Shown here: in pieces, positions 6,454-15,211 of the stretch
Numbering within the stretch: position 1 is the stretch's first letter
Layout of the letters: each line of letters opens with the position of its first letter
Assembly (NCBI GenBank): GCA_030635995.1
Contig: DAOVXU010000010.1
Coordinates: 1 to 19,380, forward strand
DNA from: Arcobacter sp.
Lineage (GTDB): Bacteria; Campylobacterota; Campylobacteria; Campylobacterales; Arcobacteraceae
Length of the DNA: 19,380 nucleotides
Direction of reading: 5' to 3'
Position numbers and translations under genes: made by a program
Notes under the pieces: model-generated
Told to the model about the DNA's origin: nothing
Databases searched by the model: none
The model's input: only the letters and a program-made list of their open reading frames with translations

Positions 6454-7227
6454 TGTAAAATCTTTATTTACAATAATATGTTCAACTGTAAGCATAGCAA
6501 TACTAATAACAATAGCAATATATCCGAAAATTCCAAGCCCCGCTTCTATTACAAATAAAGCCCAAAAAGCAATTGTCAGAATATGTAATATTTGAGAAAA
6601 TAGCATAGTCTTTTTTGCACCAAATTTTGATGGAATTGAGTGAAGTCCAAGCTTTTTATCAACTTCAATATCTTGTAAAGAGTAAAGTAGATCAAATCCA
6701 GCAACCCAAAACATTACACCAATAGCTAAATATATACTCCACAGAGTTATAGTTTCACTAACTGCAACTACCCCTGCAATTGGAGCAAGACCTAAAGAGA
6801 TACCAAGAATTATATGAGCAAGATATGAGAATCTTTTAAAATAAGAGTATGATGCAATTATAATTAAAATAGGGATAGAGAGGTAAAAAGCTAAGTTATT
6901 TACAAAATAAGCAACTATTATAAATATTAATGCGTTTAAAAGTGTAAATATTTGCATCTGTTTTACACTTACTCTTCCATCTACACTTGGTCTATTTATA
7001 GTTCTTGGATTTAGTGCGTCTATATCTCTATCTAAATATCTATTAAATCCCATGGCAAAATTTCTAGCACTAAGGGCTGCTAATATCCCCATAATAAAAA
7101 GGTAAAATCCAAACCATCCATTAGAGGCAACTACCATTGCAATAAAAATAAAGGGTAAAGAGAAAATTGAATGTTTAAACATCACTAGTTCATTAAAATC
7201 GTTTATAAGTTTTAAAAATTTATCCAT
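6367..7227 (-). CDS. mqnP: UbiA-family prenyltransferase of menaquinone synthesis (MqnP)
   Basis: An inner-membrane enzyme of 286 residues with about eight to nine hydrophobic segments. Both Asp-rich UbiA motifs are present: NRYLDRDID (N62, D66, D70) in the first cytoplasmic loop and QDIEVD (D186, D190) in the second, which bind the prenyl diphosphate through Mg2+. It attaches a polyprenyl chain to an aromatic ring. Campylobacterota use the futalosine route to menaquinone, where this role is MqnP; many annotations still call it UbiA, 4-hydroxybenzoate polyprenyltransferase. There is no ribosome site before ATG 7227, and a TATAGT box lies only 12 bases upstream, suggesting an almost leaderless transcript. 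Its last 94 bases or so are duplicated at 5045-5138. Confidence 0.88.
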   Translation of the reverse strand: MDKFLKLINDFNELVMFKHSIFSLPFIFIAMVVASNGWFGFYLFIMGILAALSARNFAMGFNRYLDRDIDALNPRTINRPSVDGRVSVKQMQIFTLLNALIFIIVAYFVNNLAFYLSIPILIIIASYSYFKRFSYLAHIILGISLGLAPIAGVVAVSETITLWSIYLAIGVMFWVAGFDLLYSLQDIEVDKKLGLHSIPSKFGAKKTMLFSQILHILTIAFWALFVIEAGLGIFGYIAIVISIAMLTVEHIIVNKDFTKIDKAFFTINGYLGIIFFVFIILDAIFK

Positions 7228-7238
7228 AATGTGATTTT

Positions 7239-7244
7239 ACTATA
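7239..7244 (-). promoter_or_regulatory. Candidate -10 box for mqnP, giving a near-leaderless transcript
   Basis: TATAGT on the minus strand would start transcription near 7232, about five bases before ATG 7227. This fits the absence of a Shine-Dalgarno sequence. Confidence 0.35.
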
Positions 7245-7320
7245 ATGTTACTTATGAAGTTAGCAAAATAAAAATATGATTGCTTCAATCTCTTTTAATT
7301 ATTTATATATTCAATTATGT

Positions 7321-7326
7321 TATAAT
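7321..7326 (+). promoter_or_regulatory. Extended -10 box for the heme sensor kinase operon
   Basis: TGTTATAAT (TGn plus TATAAT) lies just upstream of AAGGA and ATG 7342. Transcription would start near 7333, giving a leader of only about 9 bases. If so, the in-frame ATG at 7276 lies outside the transcript. Another TATAAT at 7241-7246 could give a longer leader. Confidence 0.4.
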
Positions 7327-7341
7327 TCAATAAGGAAAATT

Positions 7342-9327
7342 ATGAAAAAACAGTATTTAATTATCTTATTTTTACTTTATATTGTTTTGTTAGTAGTTTC
7401 ATATCAACAAACAAGAGAGTATGCTTTAGGTCAAGCTCAAATTAGGCTTGAGGAATTTTTAAAAAATTATAAAGCTATCCGAACATATATTAGTAAGTAT
7501 CAAAAATCCGAAGTTTATAGATTGCAATCAAAAGGGATGATAGGTAAAGAATTTTTTACCCCTAATTTATTATCTTCAACTTTTGGTGCAAGAAATATAA
7601 ATAAAATATATAATAAAATTAGAGTTGAAGAAAATCAACATCCAATAGTGATAAAATTTGCTTCTAATAATCCCAGAAATCCACTAAATAAAGCAACACA
7701 AAAAGAATCTGAATTATTAAAGAAATACAATAATGAAGAATTAAAGAATAAATATAGTGAGATTATTGAGACTAATAATGGTACATTTTTATATTATGTT
7801 CTACCAACTAAATTAAATAAAAAAAGTTGTATGAGATGTCATTCTGATCCATCTTTAGCGCCAAAAGAATTGATTGAAAAATATGGTGATAAAAATGGTT
7901 TTTATGAAAAAATAGGAGATATGAGAGCTATTTTATTAACCACTATGAATATTGATGATGATTTAAGATTTGCACATAGACTTTTTTTATATATCTTTTT
8001 AATTGTTACTTTTATATTTGCAATTGGATTATTTATGGTTAATAGTTTTGTTAAAAGAATAACTAAAGAATCTAATTTGATACATATATTATTGGATTCA
8101 CAAGATAATATTGTTGTATTAACTGATGGATTGAATATCAATCAAACAAATCAATTCTTTTTAGAATTTTTTCAATATAAAAGTTTGGATGAATTTAGTC
8201 AAGAGTATCATTGTATTTGTGATTTTTTTAGAATAAAAGATGGATATTATAGTAATTCATTATTAGATGAGGGTGATAATTGGATAGATTATATGCTTAA
8301 GTTAGATAAGGAAGAAAGACTGATAGTTATGAATAACTATCAAGGGGAAGAGGTAGTATTTACAGTTAATTTTAAAGTGTATGGTCGGCAAAAACACCAA
8401 TTTGTTATCACTTTTACAGATATAACTGAACTTAATAGATTAAAAGATAATTTAGAAGATATTTTAGAAGAAAAAACAAAAGTTCTTGCCCAAACAAATA
8501 GGGAATTAGAAGAGAGTGAACATGAACTATTGTTATTAAATGAAAATCTTGAAATTAAAATAGCAGATGAGATTGGTAAATTAAAAGATACAGAATCAAA
8601 GCTTTTTGAATCGGAAAAACAAGCTTCTATGGGTGACTTAATAGGTAATATTGCTCATCAATGGAGACAGCCTTTAAGTCTTATTAGTACAGCTAGTTCT
8701 GGAATGTTAATGCAAATTGAATTTGGTATAAATAATAGAGAAGATGAAATTAAAGCGTTAGATAAGATTTTAAATACAGCAAACTATCTGTCTAATACAA
8801 TTGATGATTTTAGGGATTTGATAAAAGGTAATATGATAAAAAAAGAATTTTATTTATCTGAAGTTGTCTTTAAAGTATTGTCTATTGAAGAGGCTATGTT
8901 AATTAAAAATAATATAAAGATAAAACAAAATATAGATAAAAATATATCTTTAAATAATTATTTAAATGGATTAATTCAGTGTTTTGCAAATATTATTAGT
9001 AATACAAAGGATGCCTTTGTGAAAAATGATATAAAGGAAAGAGTTATATTTATAGATGCAAATATTGTAAATAATAATGTCATAATAGAGATTAGTGATA
9101 ATGCAGGTGGAATAGATGATGATATAATTGGTAAAGTTTTTGAAGCATATTTTACAACTAAACATCAATCACAAGGTACAGGACTTGGATTGTATTTAAC
9201 TTATAATATTATTACTAATCATATGTTAGGTACAATTGATGCTAAAAATATTATGGTTGATTTTAAAGATAAGCAATATGCTGGAGTAAAATTTACAATA
9301 AGCTTACCGTTGAGTAGTTCCAAATAG
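7342..9327 (+). CDS. Sensor histidine kinase with periplasmic c-type heme (DUF3365/Tll0287-like) and PAS domains
   Basis: The protein has 661 residues. A membrane anchor (about 5-22) is followed by a periplasmic domain of about 190 residues with one c-type heme site, CMRCH at 163-167, in the Tll0287/DUF3365 style. A second membrane segment (about 213-235), a PAS domain (about 245-362, ending ITFTDITEL) and a long coiled coil come next. Kinase motifs are complete: H439 in NIAHQWRQP, N-box N550/N554, DNAGG at 586-590 and GTGLGL at 612-617. It should sense redox state or a heme ligand outside and signal by phosphorylation inside; the signal itself is inference. I chose ATG 7342 because AAGGA precedes it and the following residues form an anchor; ATG 7276 would add 22 residues with no ribosome site. 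No response regulator is adjacent. miaA starts 12 bases after its stop. Confidence 0.88.
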   Translation: MKKQYLIILFLLYIVLLVVSYQQTREYALGQAQIRLEEFLKNYKAIRTYISKYQKSEVYRLQSKGMIGKEFFTPNLLSSTFGARNINKIYNKIRVEENQHPIVIKFASNNPRNPLNKATQKESELLKKYNNEELKNKYSEIIETNNGTFLYYVLPTKLNKKSCMRCHSDPSLAPKELIEKYGDKNGFYEKIGDMRAILLTTMNIDDDLRFAHRLFLYIFLIVTFIFAIGLFMVNSFVKRITKESNLIHILLDSQDNIVVLTDGLNINQTNQFFLEFFQYKSLDEFSQEYHCICDFFRIKDGYYSNSLLDEGDNWIDYMLKLDKEERLIVMNNYQGEEVVFTVNFKVYGRQKHQFVITFTDITELNRLKDNLEDILEEKTKVLAQTNRELEESEHELLLLNENLEIKIADEIGKLKDTESKLFESEKQASMGDLIGNIAHQWRQPLSLISTASSGMLMQIEFGINNREDEIKALDKILNTANYLSNTIDDFRDLIKGNMIKKEFYLSEVVFKVLSIEEAMLIKNNIKIKQNIDKNISLNNYLNGLIQCFANIISNTKDAFVKNDIKERVIFIDANIVNNNVIIEISDNAGGIDDDIIGKVFEAYFTTKHQSQGTGLGLYLTYNIITNHMLGTIDAKNIMVDFKDKQYAGVKFTISLPLSSSK

Positions 9328-9339
9328 TAGAATATCACT

Positions 9340-10242
9340 TTGAAACAAATTGCAATAATAGCACCAACGGCATCAGGGAAAACTTCATTATCTATAAGTA
9401 TCGCACATAAAACAAACTCTATTATCTTATCTTTAGATTCTCTTGCCCTTTATAAACAAATAGATATAGCTTCAGCAAAGCCAACTATAAAAGAGAGAGA
9501 TGGTATAGTTCATTTTGGGATAGATGAAGTATTTCCAAATGAACAATTTGATGTTATGAATTTTATAGAAATTTATAAAAAAGCTTATGATTATGCTAAG
9601 CAAAATAATAAAAATCTGATTATTGTAGGTGGTACTGGGTTTTATTTAAAATCTTTAATTGAAGGGATTTCATATATTCCACCTTTAAGTAAAGGTAATA
9701 AAAAGATTTTAGATGAAAAAATGACCACTTTTACATTGTCGGAATTATATATCTACCTTGAAAGAATAGATAGCCAATATATGGCAAATATAAAATCAAA
9801 TGATAAATATAGAGTTGAAAAGGCTTTAAGTATATATCTTCAAACAAAACAAAAACCAAGTGAGTTTTTTCGTCTTAATCCACCTATCCCTATTATAAAA
9901 GATATAAAACTTTTTAGTATAGAGTGGGATGCTGAATTTTTAAGAAAAAGAATATCACAACGAACAAAGATTATGATAGAGGATGGTTTAATTGATGAGG
10001 TTGTTTTTCTTGAACAAAAATATAAAAGGGCTATATCACCTATGGGTTCAATTGGTATAAAAGAGGGATTGGATTATTTGGATGGAAAATTAACAAAATT
10101 AGAGTTAGAGGAGAAAATATCAATAGCAACAGCTCAATTAGCAAAAAGGCAAAGAACTTTTAATAAAGGGCAATTTTCTAATGTTACACGGGATAGTTTA
10201 TCAAACTTAGAGATTAAAATTTTAAAGGATTATAATGTTTAA
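9340..10242 (+). CDS. miaA: tRNA dimethylallyltransferase
   Basis: MiaA transfers a dimethylallyl group to the N6 of A37 in tRNAs that read codons starting with U. Seen in the 300-residue product: the P-loop APTASGKT (8-15); D33 in the LDSLALYKQIDIASAKPT stretch, the expected catalytic aspartate; the GGTGFYL motif; and AQLAKRQRTF near the C-terminus, matching the family's conserved RQ-x-T(W/F). Length is normal. The only sensible start is TTG at 9340, because no ATG is available in frame upstream, and the ribosome site is weak. It probably depends on translation of the kinase gene ending 12 bases earlier. Its 3' end overlaps the cyclase gene by 8 bases. This housekeeping gene sits inside a run of signalling and envelope genes. 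Confidence 0.93.
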   Translation: MKQIAIIAPTASGKTSLSISIAHKTNSIILSLDSLALYKQIDIASAKPTIKERDGIVHFGIDEVFPNEQFDVMNFIEIYKKAYDYAKQNNKNLIIVGGTGFYLKSLIEGISYIPPLSKGNKKILDEKMTTFTLSELYIYLERIDSQYMANIKSNDKYRVEKALSIYLQTKQKPSEFFRLNPPIPIIKDIKLFSIEWDAEFLRKRISQRTKIMIEDGLIDEVVFLEQKYKRAISPMGSIGIKEGLDYLDGKLTKLELEEKISIATAQLAKRQRTFNKGQFSNVTRDSLSNLEIKILKDYNV

Positions 10243-12478
10243 TAAAAAAGCATTAAAAAAGTTTTTTATATATTTTAGCGTATCGATATTTATATCTTTA
10301 GTTGTATCTTTTATATATCTATTTTATCATACTTTACCAGAAACTATAAATGGTACATTACAAGATTATATGTTTAAAATTAGAGGGGAAAAGAAACAAA
10401 ATAATAATATTGTGATTGTTGATATTGATGAAAAGTCACTGGGTATTTTAGGTCAATGGCCTTGGAGTAGGGATGATGTATCAAAAATATTAGAAAATCT
10501 AACTTTAGCAAATGTTGGTGTTATTGGGATGGATATTGTTTTTGCAGAAAAAGACAGAAGTTCCCCTCATAAAATTTTCCAAGATTTTAATAGAAGTATA
10601 GAAGGTATTCCTAATTATGATAAGGAATTTGGGCAAATGGTAGCAAATACCCCTACAATATTGGGTTATCAATTTATTTTAGATGAAGAGAAATATGTAA
10701 ACACTGAACCACCTTTTATTCAAGCTATTATTATTGAAAAAAATAAACATCAAGATATAGAATATATATTTAGTGCAAAAGGTGCAATTTTAAATATACC
10801 TGAAATACAAGAAAATGGATATTCTAGTGGATTTTTTAATAATATTCCAGATCCATCAGGGATGGTAAGAGCAGTACCATTGGTAATTAAATATGACAAT
10901 CAGATGTACCCATCTTTAGCATTGGAGTTGATTAGAATATCTTTAGGTGTTAGAAAAATTGTAGTTAATTATGGTGTTCAAGGTGTAGATAATATCTTTT
11001 TAGGTGGGATTACAATTCCAACAGATAGGTATGGTAGGCTTATTATAAATTATAGAGGAAAAGGGAAAACATTTAAATATATATCTGCTGTTGATATATT
11101 TACAAATAATTTTAAAGTGGAGGATATTGAGGGTAAAATTGTATTAATTGGTACTTCTGCTACAGGTTTATTAGACTTAAGAGCTACACCTTTTGATGCT
11201 GTTTTTCCTGGGGTTGAAGTACATGCAAATGCGATAGATAATATTATAGAGGGGGATTTTATATCAAAATCTGCTGATTTAGATGGGATAAACTTAGTAA
11301 TTATTTTTATAGTTTCTATTATTACAGTTTTTTTAGTTTCCTATTCCCCTTTATGGTTAAATCCATTTATTATGATTTTAATGAGTAGTTTTATAAGTGG
11401 ATTGTTTTATTATTCACTTTTTTATCAAGGTATTATTTTAGAATTATTTCTCCCACTATTAAGTGTTATTATTTCTACGTTAATAGCAACATTTATGAAC
11501 TATTTTTTTGAGATAAAAAAAGAACAATTGATAAAGAAGAAATTTGCCAGTAAGGTTTCACTTGATGTTATGGAGAATTTACTTTCAAGTGCAGATGATG
11601 CAAAATTTCAAGCTATGGAGAGAGAAGTTACTGTATTTTTCTCAGATGTAAGGGGATTTACAAATATCTCTGAAGCTATGTCAGATGCTAAAACTTTAAT
11701 TGATTTTATGAATGAGTATATGGATCCAATGACAGATATTATAATGAAACAAAAAGGTACGGTTGATAAATATATAGGTGATGCAATAATGGCATATTGG
11801 AATGCCCCTTTAAGTGTAGAAAATCATGCTGAACTAGCTGTAATAGCAACTATGGAACAACTACATGCTTTAGATAACTTAAATAAAATTATTAAAAAAG
11901 ATAAGCGATATATTGATGTAGTGAAAATGAGTAAAGAAAATGGTGTAGAACCTTTGGATATTGGTATAGGGATAAATACAGGAAAGGCAATAGTTGGGGA
12001 GATGGGGTCATCAGTTAGAAGTGATTATACTGTTATTGGGGATGCGATAAATTTAGGGGCAAGGTTAGAATCTTTATGTAAATATTATAATTCAAAATGT
12101 AATATATCAAATTTTACAAAAGCCCAATTAACAGGGGATTATATATATAGATTTTTAGATTTAGTGACAGTTAAAGGAAAAAAAGAGCCTATAGAGATAT
12201 GGCAAATACATGATTATGATAGAGCTGAAAATCTACATAAGTTATATGATGTAAGTAAAAAACAGTTAAAATATGAATTAGAACTATATCATAATGCAGT
12301 AGATATCTATAAAAAAGGTGATTTTAAAAAGGCATTGGATCTATTTACGGATATAAATGGGTGGGATAATAAAACAAATAGTAAAATTTATCTTATCTAT
12401 ATGGAGAGATGTTCTAAATATCTATTAGACCCTCCCCTAAATTTTAATGGTGTCTATGCGCATACAACAAAAGGATAA
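10235..12478 (+). CDS. CHASE2-domain class III adenylate/guanylate cyclase
   Basis: A 747-residue inner-membrane protein. A TM anchor (about 9-31) is followed by a large periplasmic CHASE2 domain (about 35-345) with VDIDEKSLGILGQWPWSRDD, the family hallmark. Three membrane segments (about 350-430) follow, then a class III cyclase domain: metal-binding D471 in FFSDVRGFT and D516 in KYIGDAIMAY, purine-selecting K512, and YTVIGDAINLGARLE, whose Asn and Arg are catalytic. All key residues are present, so it should make cyclic nucleotide, most likely cAMP, in response to a periplasmic cue. A TPR-like tail of about 100 residues ends NFNGVYAHTTKG. It overlaps miaA by 8 bases, uses AAGGA before ATG 10235, and is followed at once by the Slam-like and FecR genes. 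Confidence 0.9.
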   Translation: MFNKKALKKFFIYFSVSIFISLVVSFIYLFYHTLPETINGTLQDYMFKIRGEKKQNNNIVIVDIDEKSLGILGQWPWSRDDVSKILENLTLANVGVIGMDIVFAEKDRSSPHKIFQDFNRSIEGIPNYDKEFGQMVANTPTILGYQFILDEEKYVNTEPPFIQAIIIEKNKHQDIEYIFSAKGAILNIPEIQENGYSSGFFNNIPDPSGMVRAVPLVIKYDNQMYPSLALELIRISLGVRKIVVNYGVQGVDNIFLGGITIPTDRYGRLIINYRGKGKTFKYISAVDIFTNNFKVEDIEGKIVLIGTSATGLLDLRATPFDAVFPGVEVHANAIDNIIEGDFISKSADLDGINLVIIFIVSIITVFLVSYSPLWLNPFIMILMSSFISGLFYYSLFYQGIILELFLPLLSVIISTLIATFMNYFFEIKKEQLIKKKFASKVSLDVMENLLSSADDAKFQAMEREVTVFFSDVRGFTNISEAMSDAKTLIDFMNEYMDPMTDIIMKQKGTVDKYIGDAIMAYWNAPLSVENHAELAVIATMEQLHALDNLNKIIKKDKRYIDVVKMSKENGVEPLDIGIGINTGKAIVGEMGSSVRSDYTVIGDAINLGARLESLCKYYNSKCNISNFTKAQLTGDYIYRFLDLVTVKGKKEPIEIWQIHDYDRAENLHKLYDVSKKQLKYELELYHNAVDIYKKGDFKKALDLFTDINGWDNKTNSKIYLIYMERCSKYLLDPPLNFNGVYAHTTKG

Positions 12479-12481
12479 GTG

Positions 12482-13804
12482 ATGTATAAATTTAAAGTAT
12501 TATTTTTAGTGATAGTTTTTAGTAATAGTTTATTTGGAGTATTGCTTAATGATATAAATAACTCAATACAATATGATGAAGCATTAAAAGTATTTAAACA
12601 AAAAGATTATAAAACTTCTTATAAACTATTTTATAAATTATTTTTAGATGATTTGGAAAATCTAAATGTTAATTTTTATCTTGCTAGATCCTCTTTTGAG
12701 TTAAAGAATTATGATGAAGCTATAAGTGCATATGAGCGTATAATTATACAAAAACCTACAAACTCTAGGGTTCAATTAGAGCTTGCGCGATGTTATTTTA
12801 TGCAACAAAATTATCAAGAAGCAAAAATGATGTTTATGATGCTTAAAAAGAAAGAACATCCCATAAATGTAGTGAAGAATATTGATAGATACTTAGCAAT
12901 TATTGATAAGAAGATATCTAAACACTCTTTTTCTGGGATGTTTATGGGAGGAGTTGTTTATGATTCAAATTTAAATAATAAAGCTTCCAGTGATAATTTT
13001 TATATTCCAAAATATTCTGTAAATTTTGTAAATTCTACTAAAGATGTATCTGCATTAGCTCATCAAGAGGTACTTATATTTAATCATAAATATAAGTATA
13101 ATAGAGCAATATCTTTAAAAAATAATTTTATGTTTTATAATAAAAGTGTAAATAATAATAGTGATAAAAATGTACAATTTACCTCTTACAATCCAGCTTT
13201 ATCTTATAGCTATAAAAATAATTTAATTATAGATTATGGATTATTTATAGATAGGTTGTGGTTCGGTTCGGTATTACTTTTAGATAGCTATGGGATAGTT
13301 CCAAAAGTTAATTATAAATATTCAAATAATTTAATAATAAACTCATTTTTAAAATATCAGATAAAATCGAATAAAGTTAATTCAAATAAAGATAAAGATA
13401 GTAAATATTTACAGTTTAATTTATCATTAAATAAAACTTTATCAGAAACTTTAAGAATAATACCCTCTATTGTATTTGAAAATGAGAGAAAAGATGGGGG
13501 AACTCTTACAAATATAGATTATGATTCACTTTTAGTAGGAGTTGGACTTAATTATAAATATTCAAATAAAATAAGTATTTTTCCTAAACTAACATATAAA
13601 GAGAAAAAATATAAAGAGATAGATAGTAATTATTTAGTAAAACAAAAGAATGATGAGTATAATTATAATTTAACAGGAACTTATCTATTTGATATTGGAG
13701 TTATAGGTCAAGGTATTTTAAACTATAGTGATGTGGATTCAAACATTGAGCCATCAAAATATAAAAAATATACAGTAAGTATAAATTTTATTAAACCATT
13801 TTAG
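12482..13804 (+). CDS. TPR and outer-membrane beta-barrel protein resembling Slam (DUF560, type XI secretion)
   Basis: A 440-residue exported protein. A signal peptide of about 19 residues (KVLFLVIVFSNSLFG) leads into about three TPR repeats (roughly 31-125) with LNVNFYLARSSFELKNYDEA and RVQLELARCYF. Then comes the junction INVVKNIDRYLAIIDKKI followed by FMGGVVYDSNLNN near 154-166. That junction, with a YD-x-N-x-N motif, is what I know from the Slam family, where TPRs precede a beta-barrel that moves lipoproteins or hemophilins across the outer membrane. The rest is alternating polar/hydrophobic beta strands ending in a terminal Phe (NFIKPF), typical of barrel assembly signals. ATG 12482 follows AAGGA; GTG 12479 is an alternative. 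The downstream FecR-like gene is the likely cargo. A plain TPR outer-membrane protein remains possible. Confidence 0.75.
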   Translation: MYKFKVLFLVIVFSNSLFGVLLNDINNSIQYDEALKVFKQKDYKTSYKLFYKLFLDDLENLNVNFYLARSSFELKNYDEAISAYERIIIQKPTNSRVQLELARCYFMQQNYQEAKMMFMMLKKKEHPINVVKNIDRYLAIIDKKISKHSFSGMFMGGVVYDSNLNNKASSDNFYIPKYSVNFVNSTKDVSALAHQEVLIFNHKYKYNRAISLKNNFMFYNKSVNNNSDKNVQFTSYNPALSYSYKNNLIIDYGLFIDRLWFGSVLLLDSYGIVPKVNYKYSNNLIINSFLKYQIKSNKVNSNKDKDSKYLQFNLSLNKTLSETLRIIPSIVFENERKDGGTLTNIDYDSLLVGVGLNYKYSNKISIFPKLTYKEKKYKEIDSNYLVKQKNDEYNYNLTGTYLFDIGVIGQGILNYSDVDSNIEPSKYKKYTVSINFIKPF

Positions 13805-13813
13805 GGGTAGATT

Positions 13814-15208
13814 ATGAGAATTATATTTTTATTAGTTTTTTTAGTAAATTTTATTTTTGGAAGTGTTGCTATTGTATCTGCTTTTAAAGGTGAAGCTAAT
13901 GTTATAAGAGGTGGAAAAAATTTAGATGTAAAGATTGGATTTAAGCTAGAAGAGGGTGATGTTTTATTGTCCAAAGATAAGACAAAAATCCAATTAATAT
14001 TTAATGATAAAACAATTATAACAATTGGAAAAAATTCAAAATTTTCTATTAATGAATATATATATGATGAAACTAAACCAAAAGAGGTAAATGCAAAATT
14101 TGGATTTGCTAAAGGGATGTTTAGGACAATTACAGGAAAAATTGGGAAAATAAATCCAAATAGATTTAAAATCAAAGCACACTCTGCAACTATTGGTATA
14201 CGAGGTACTAAATTTGATGTTGTTGTTAATGATTTTCAAACTAAGATTGGTGTTATTAAAGGGGGAGTGTATTTTTTACAAAATAATCAAATAACAGATA
14301 TCTTATCTGGTGAGATGATGATATATACTATAGATACAGGAAATATGGAAATTAAGGATGGTATATTAATAGAAACTCAAGAGTTTTATGATAAGAATGA
14401 TAAAGTGAAAGAAAGAATAAATTCTGTAAAAAAGGTTTTTAATTCTAAGATAAAAATTTTAAAAGATAAAATTTTAAAAGATAGAGTAAATATTACTATT
14501 GATCCTATTGTAGATAATTTAAAAATTGAAGTTGTAAAATTATTTCAAAATAGCTTAGACGATACTACAGATAATATTTTAGATGATGAAAACTATAATA
14601 GTATTAGAGATGAAATAGTTGATTATTATAATGATTTACCAAACGATGATCTTTCCACTATCTTAGAACAATTTATACTTACAGAAGTAGTTAGTCAGAA
14701 TTATGTAAAAGATATTAATGATGAGATTCCTGATGTAGAATATGGGTATTGGAAAGAGTCTGTAGAATCTGATCCAATTGCTTTATATGCAAGTGTTGAT
14801 TTAACACCATCTTCTATTATAGATGGGTATATAAATCAAACATCAAATAAGGCATCATATAGTGGTGGTATATCTGCTATAGTTACAGATCTTTCAGGTG
14901 CAACTACTTCATCAGATGGGAGTGTTACTTTAAATATAGATTTTTCAAATCAAACACTCGATGGACGATTAAAGGTAACCAATGGAAATTGGCAAGCAAC
15001 TATAAGGGGAGCTGTTAATAAAGATGGTTTTAGTTCACTTAATATATCTGGAAGTAGTGGAGGTAGTAATATTAGTGGAAATATGGAGGGAAAATTTGCA
15101 GGATCTAATGGAGATAGTGTAGGTGGTACATTTAGTTTAACTAAGTTAATTGATTTGACTCATACTACTGTTGGAAGTGTGACAGGTGTATTTGGAGCAA
15201 AAAAATAA
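13814..15208 (+). CDS. Exported FecR-domain protein with a TbpB-like C-terminal barrel; candidate Slam-type cargo
   Basis: A 464-residue protein with a signal peptide of about 16 residues and no lipobox cysteine. The FecR domain (about 20-160) contains LEEGDVLLSKDKTKIQLIF and the conserved HSATIGIRGTKFDVVV. A charged helical linker (about 185-310) and a GYW motif near 311 follow. The last 120 residues are Gly/Ser-rich beta sequence with GNMEGKFAGSNGDSVGGTFS and a terminal GVFGAKK. That last pattern matches the barrel domain of transferrin-binding-protein-like Slam substrates. It lies 9 bases after the Slam-like gene with AGGGG as ribosome site, in the order exporter then cargo. It is likely to be released or surface-exposed without a lipid anchor. 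This FecR is not beside a sigma factor or TonB receptor, so a classical iron-dicitrate role is unlikely. Confidence 0.82.
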   Translation: MRIIFLLVFLVNFIFGSVAIVSAFKGEANVIRGGKNLDVKIGFKLEEGDVLLSKDKTKIQLIFNDKTIITIGKNSKFSINEYIYDETKPKEVNAKFGFAKGMFRTITGKIGKINPNRFKIKAHSATIGIRGTKFDVVVNDFQTKIGVIKGGVYFLQNNQITDILSGEMMIYTIDTGNMEIKDGILIETQEFYDKNDKVKERINSVKKVFNSKIKILKDKILKDRVNITIDPIVDNLKIEVVKLFQNSLDDTTDNILDDENYNSIRDEIVDYYNDLPNDDLSTILEQFILTEVVSQNYVKDINDEIPDVEYGYWKESVESDPIALYASVDLTPSSIIDGYINQTSNKASYSGGISAIVTDLSGATTSSDGSVTLNIDFSNQTLDGRLKVTNGNWQATIRGAVNKDGFSSLNISGSSGGSNISGNMEGKFAGSNGDSVGGTFSLTKLIDLTHTTVGSVTGVFGAKK

Positions 15209-15211
15209 TAT

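Noticed and set aside
7276..7341. N-terminal extension of the heme sensor kinase from ATG 7276
   Set aside because: No ribosome site, an extended -10 box lies inside it, and ATG 7342 with AAGGA begins exactly at the membrane anchor.
13814..15208. FecR protein as the anti-sigma regulator of iron dicitrate uptake
   Set aside because: It has an N-terminal signal peptide instead of a central membrane anchor, a large C-terminal beta domain, and no sigma factor or TonB receptor gene nearby.
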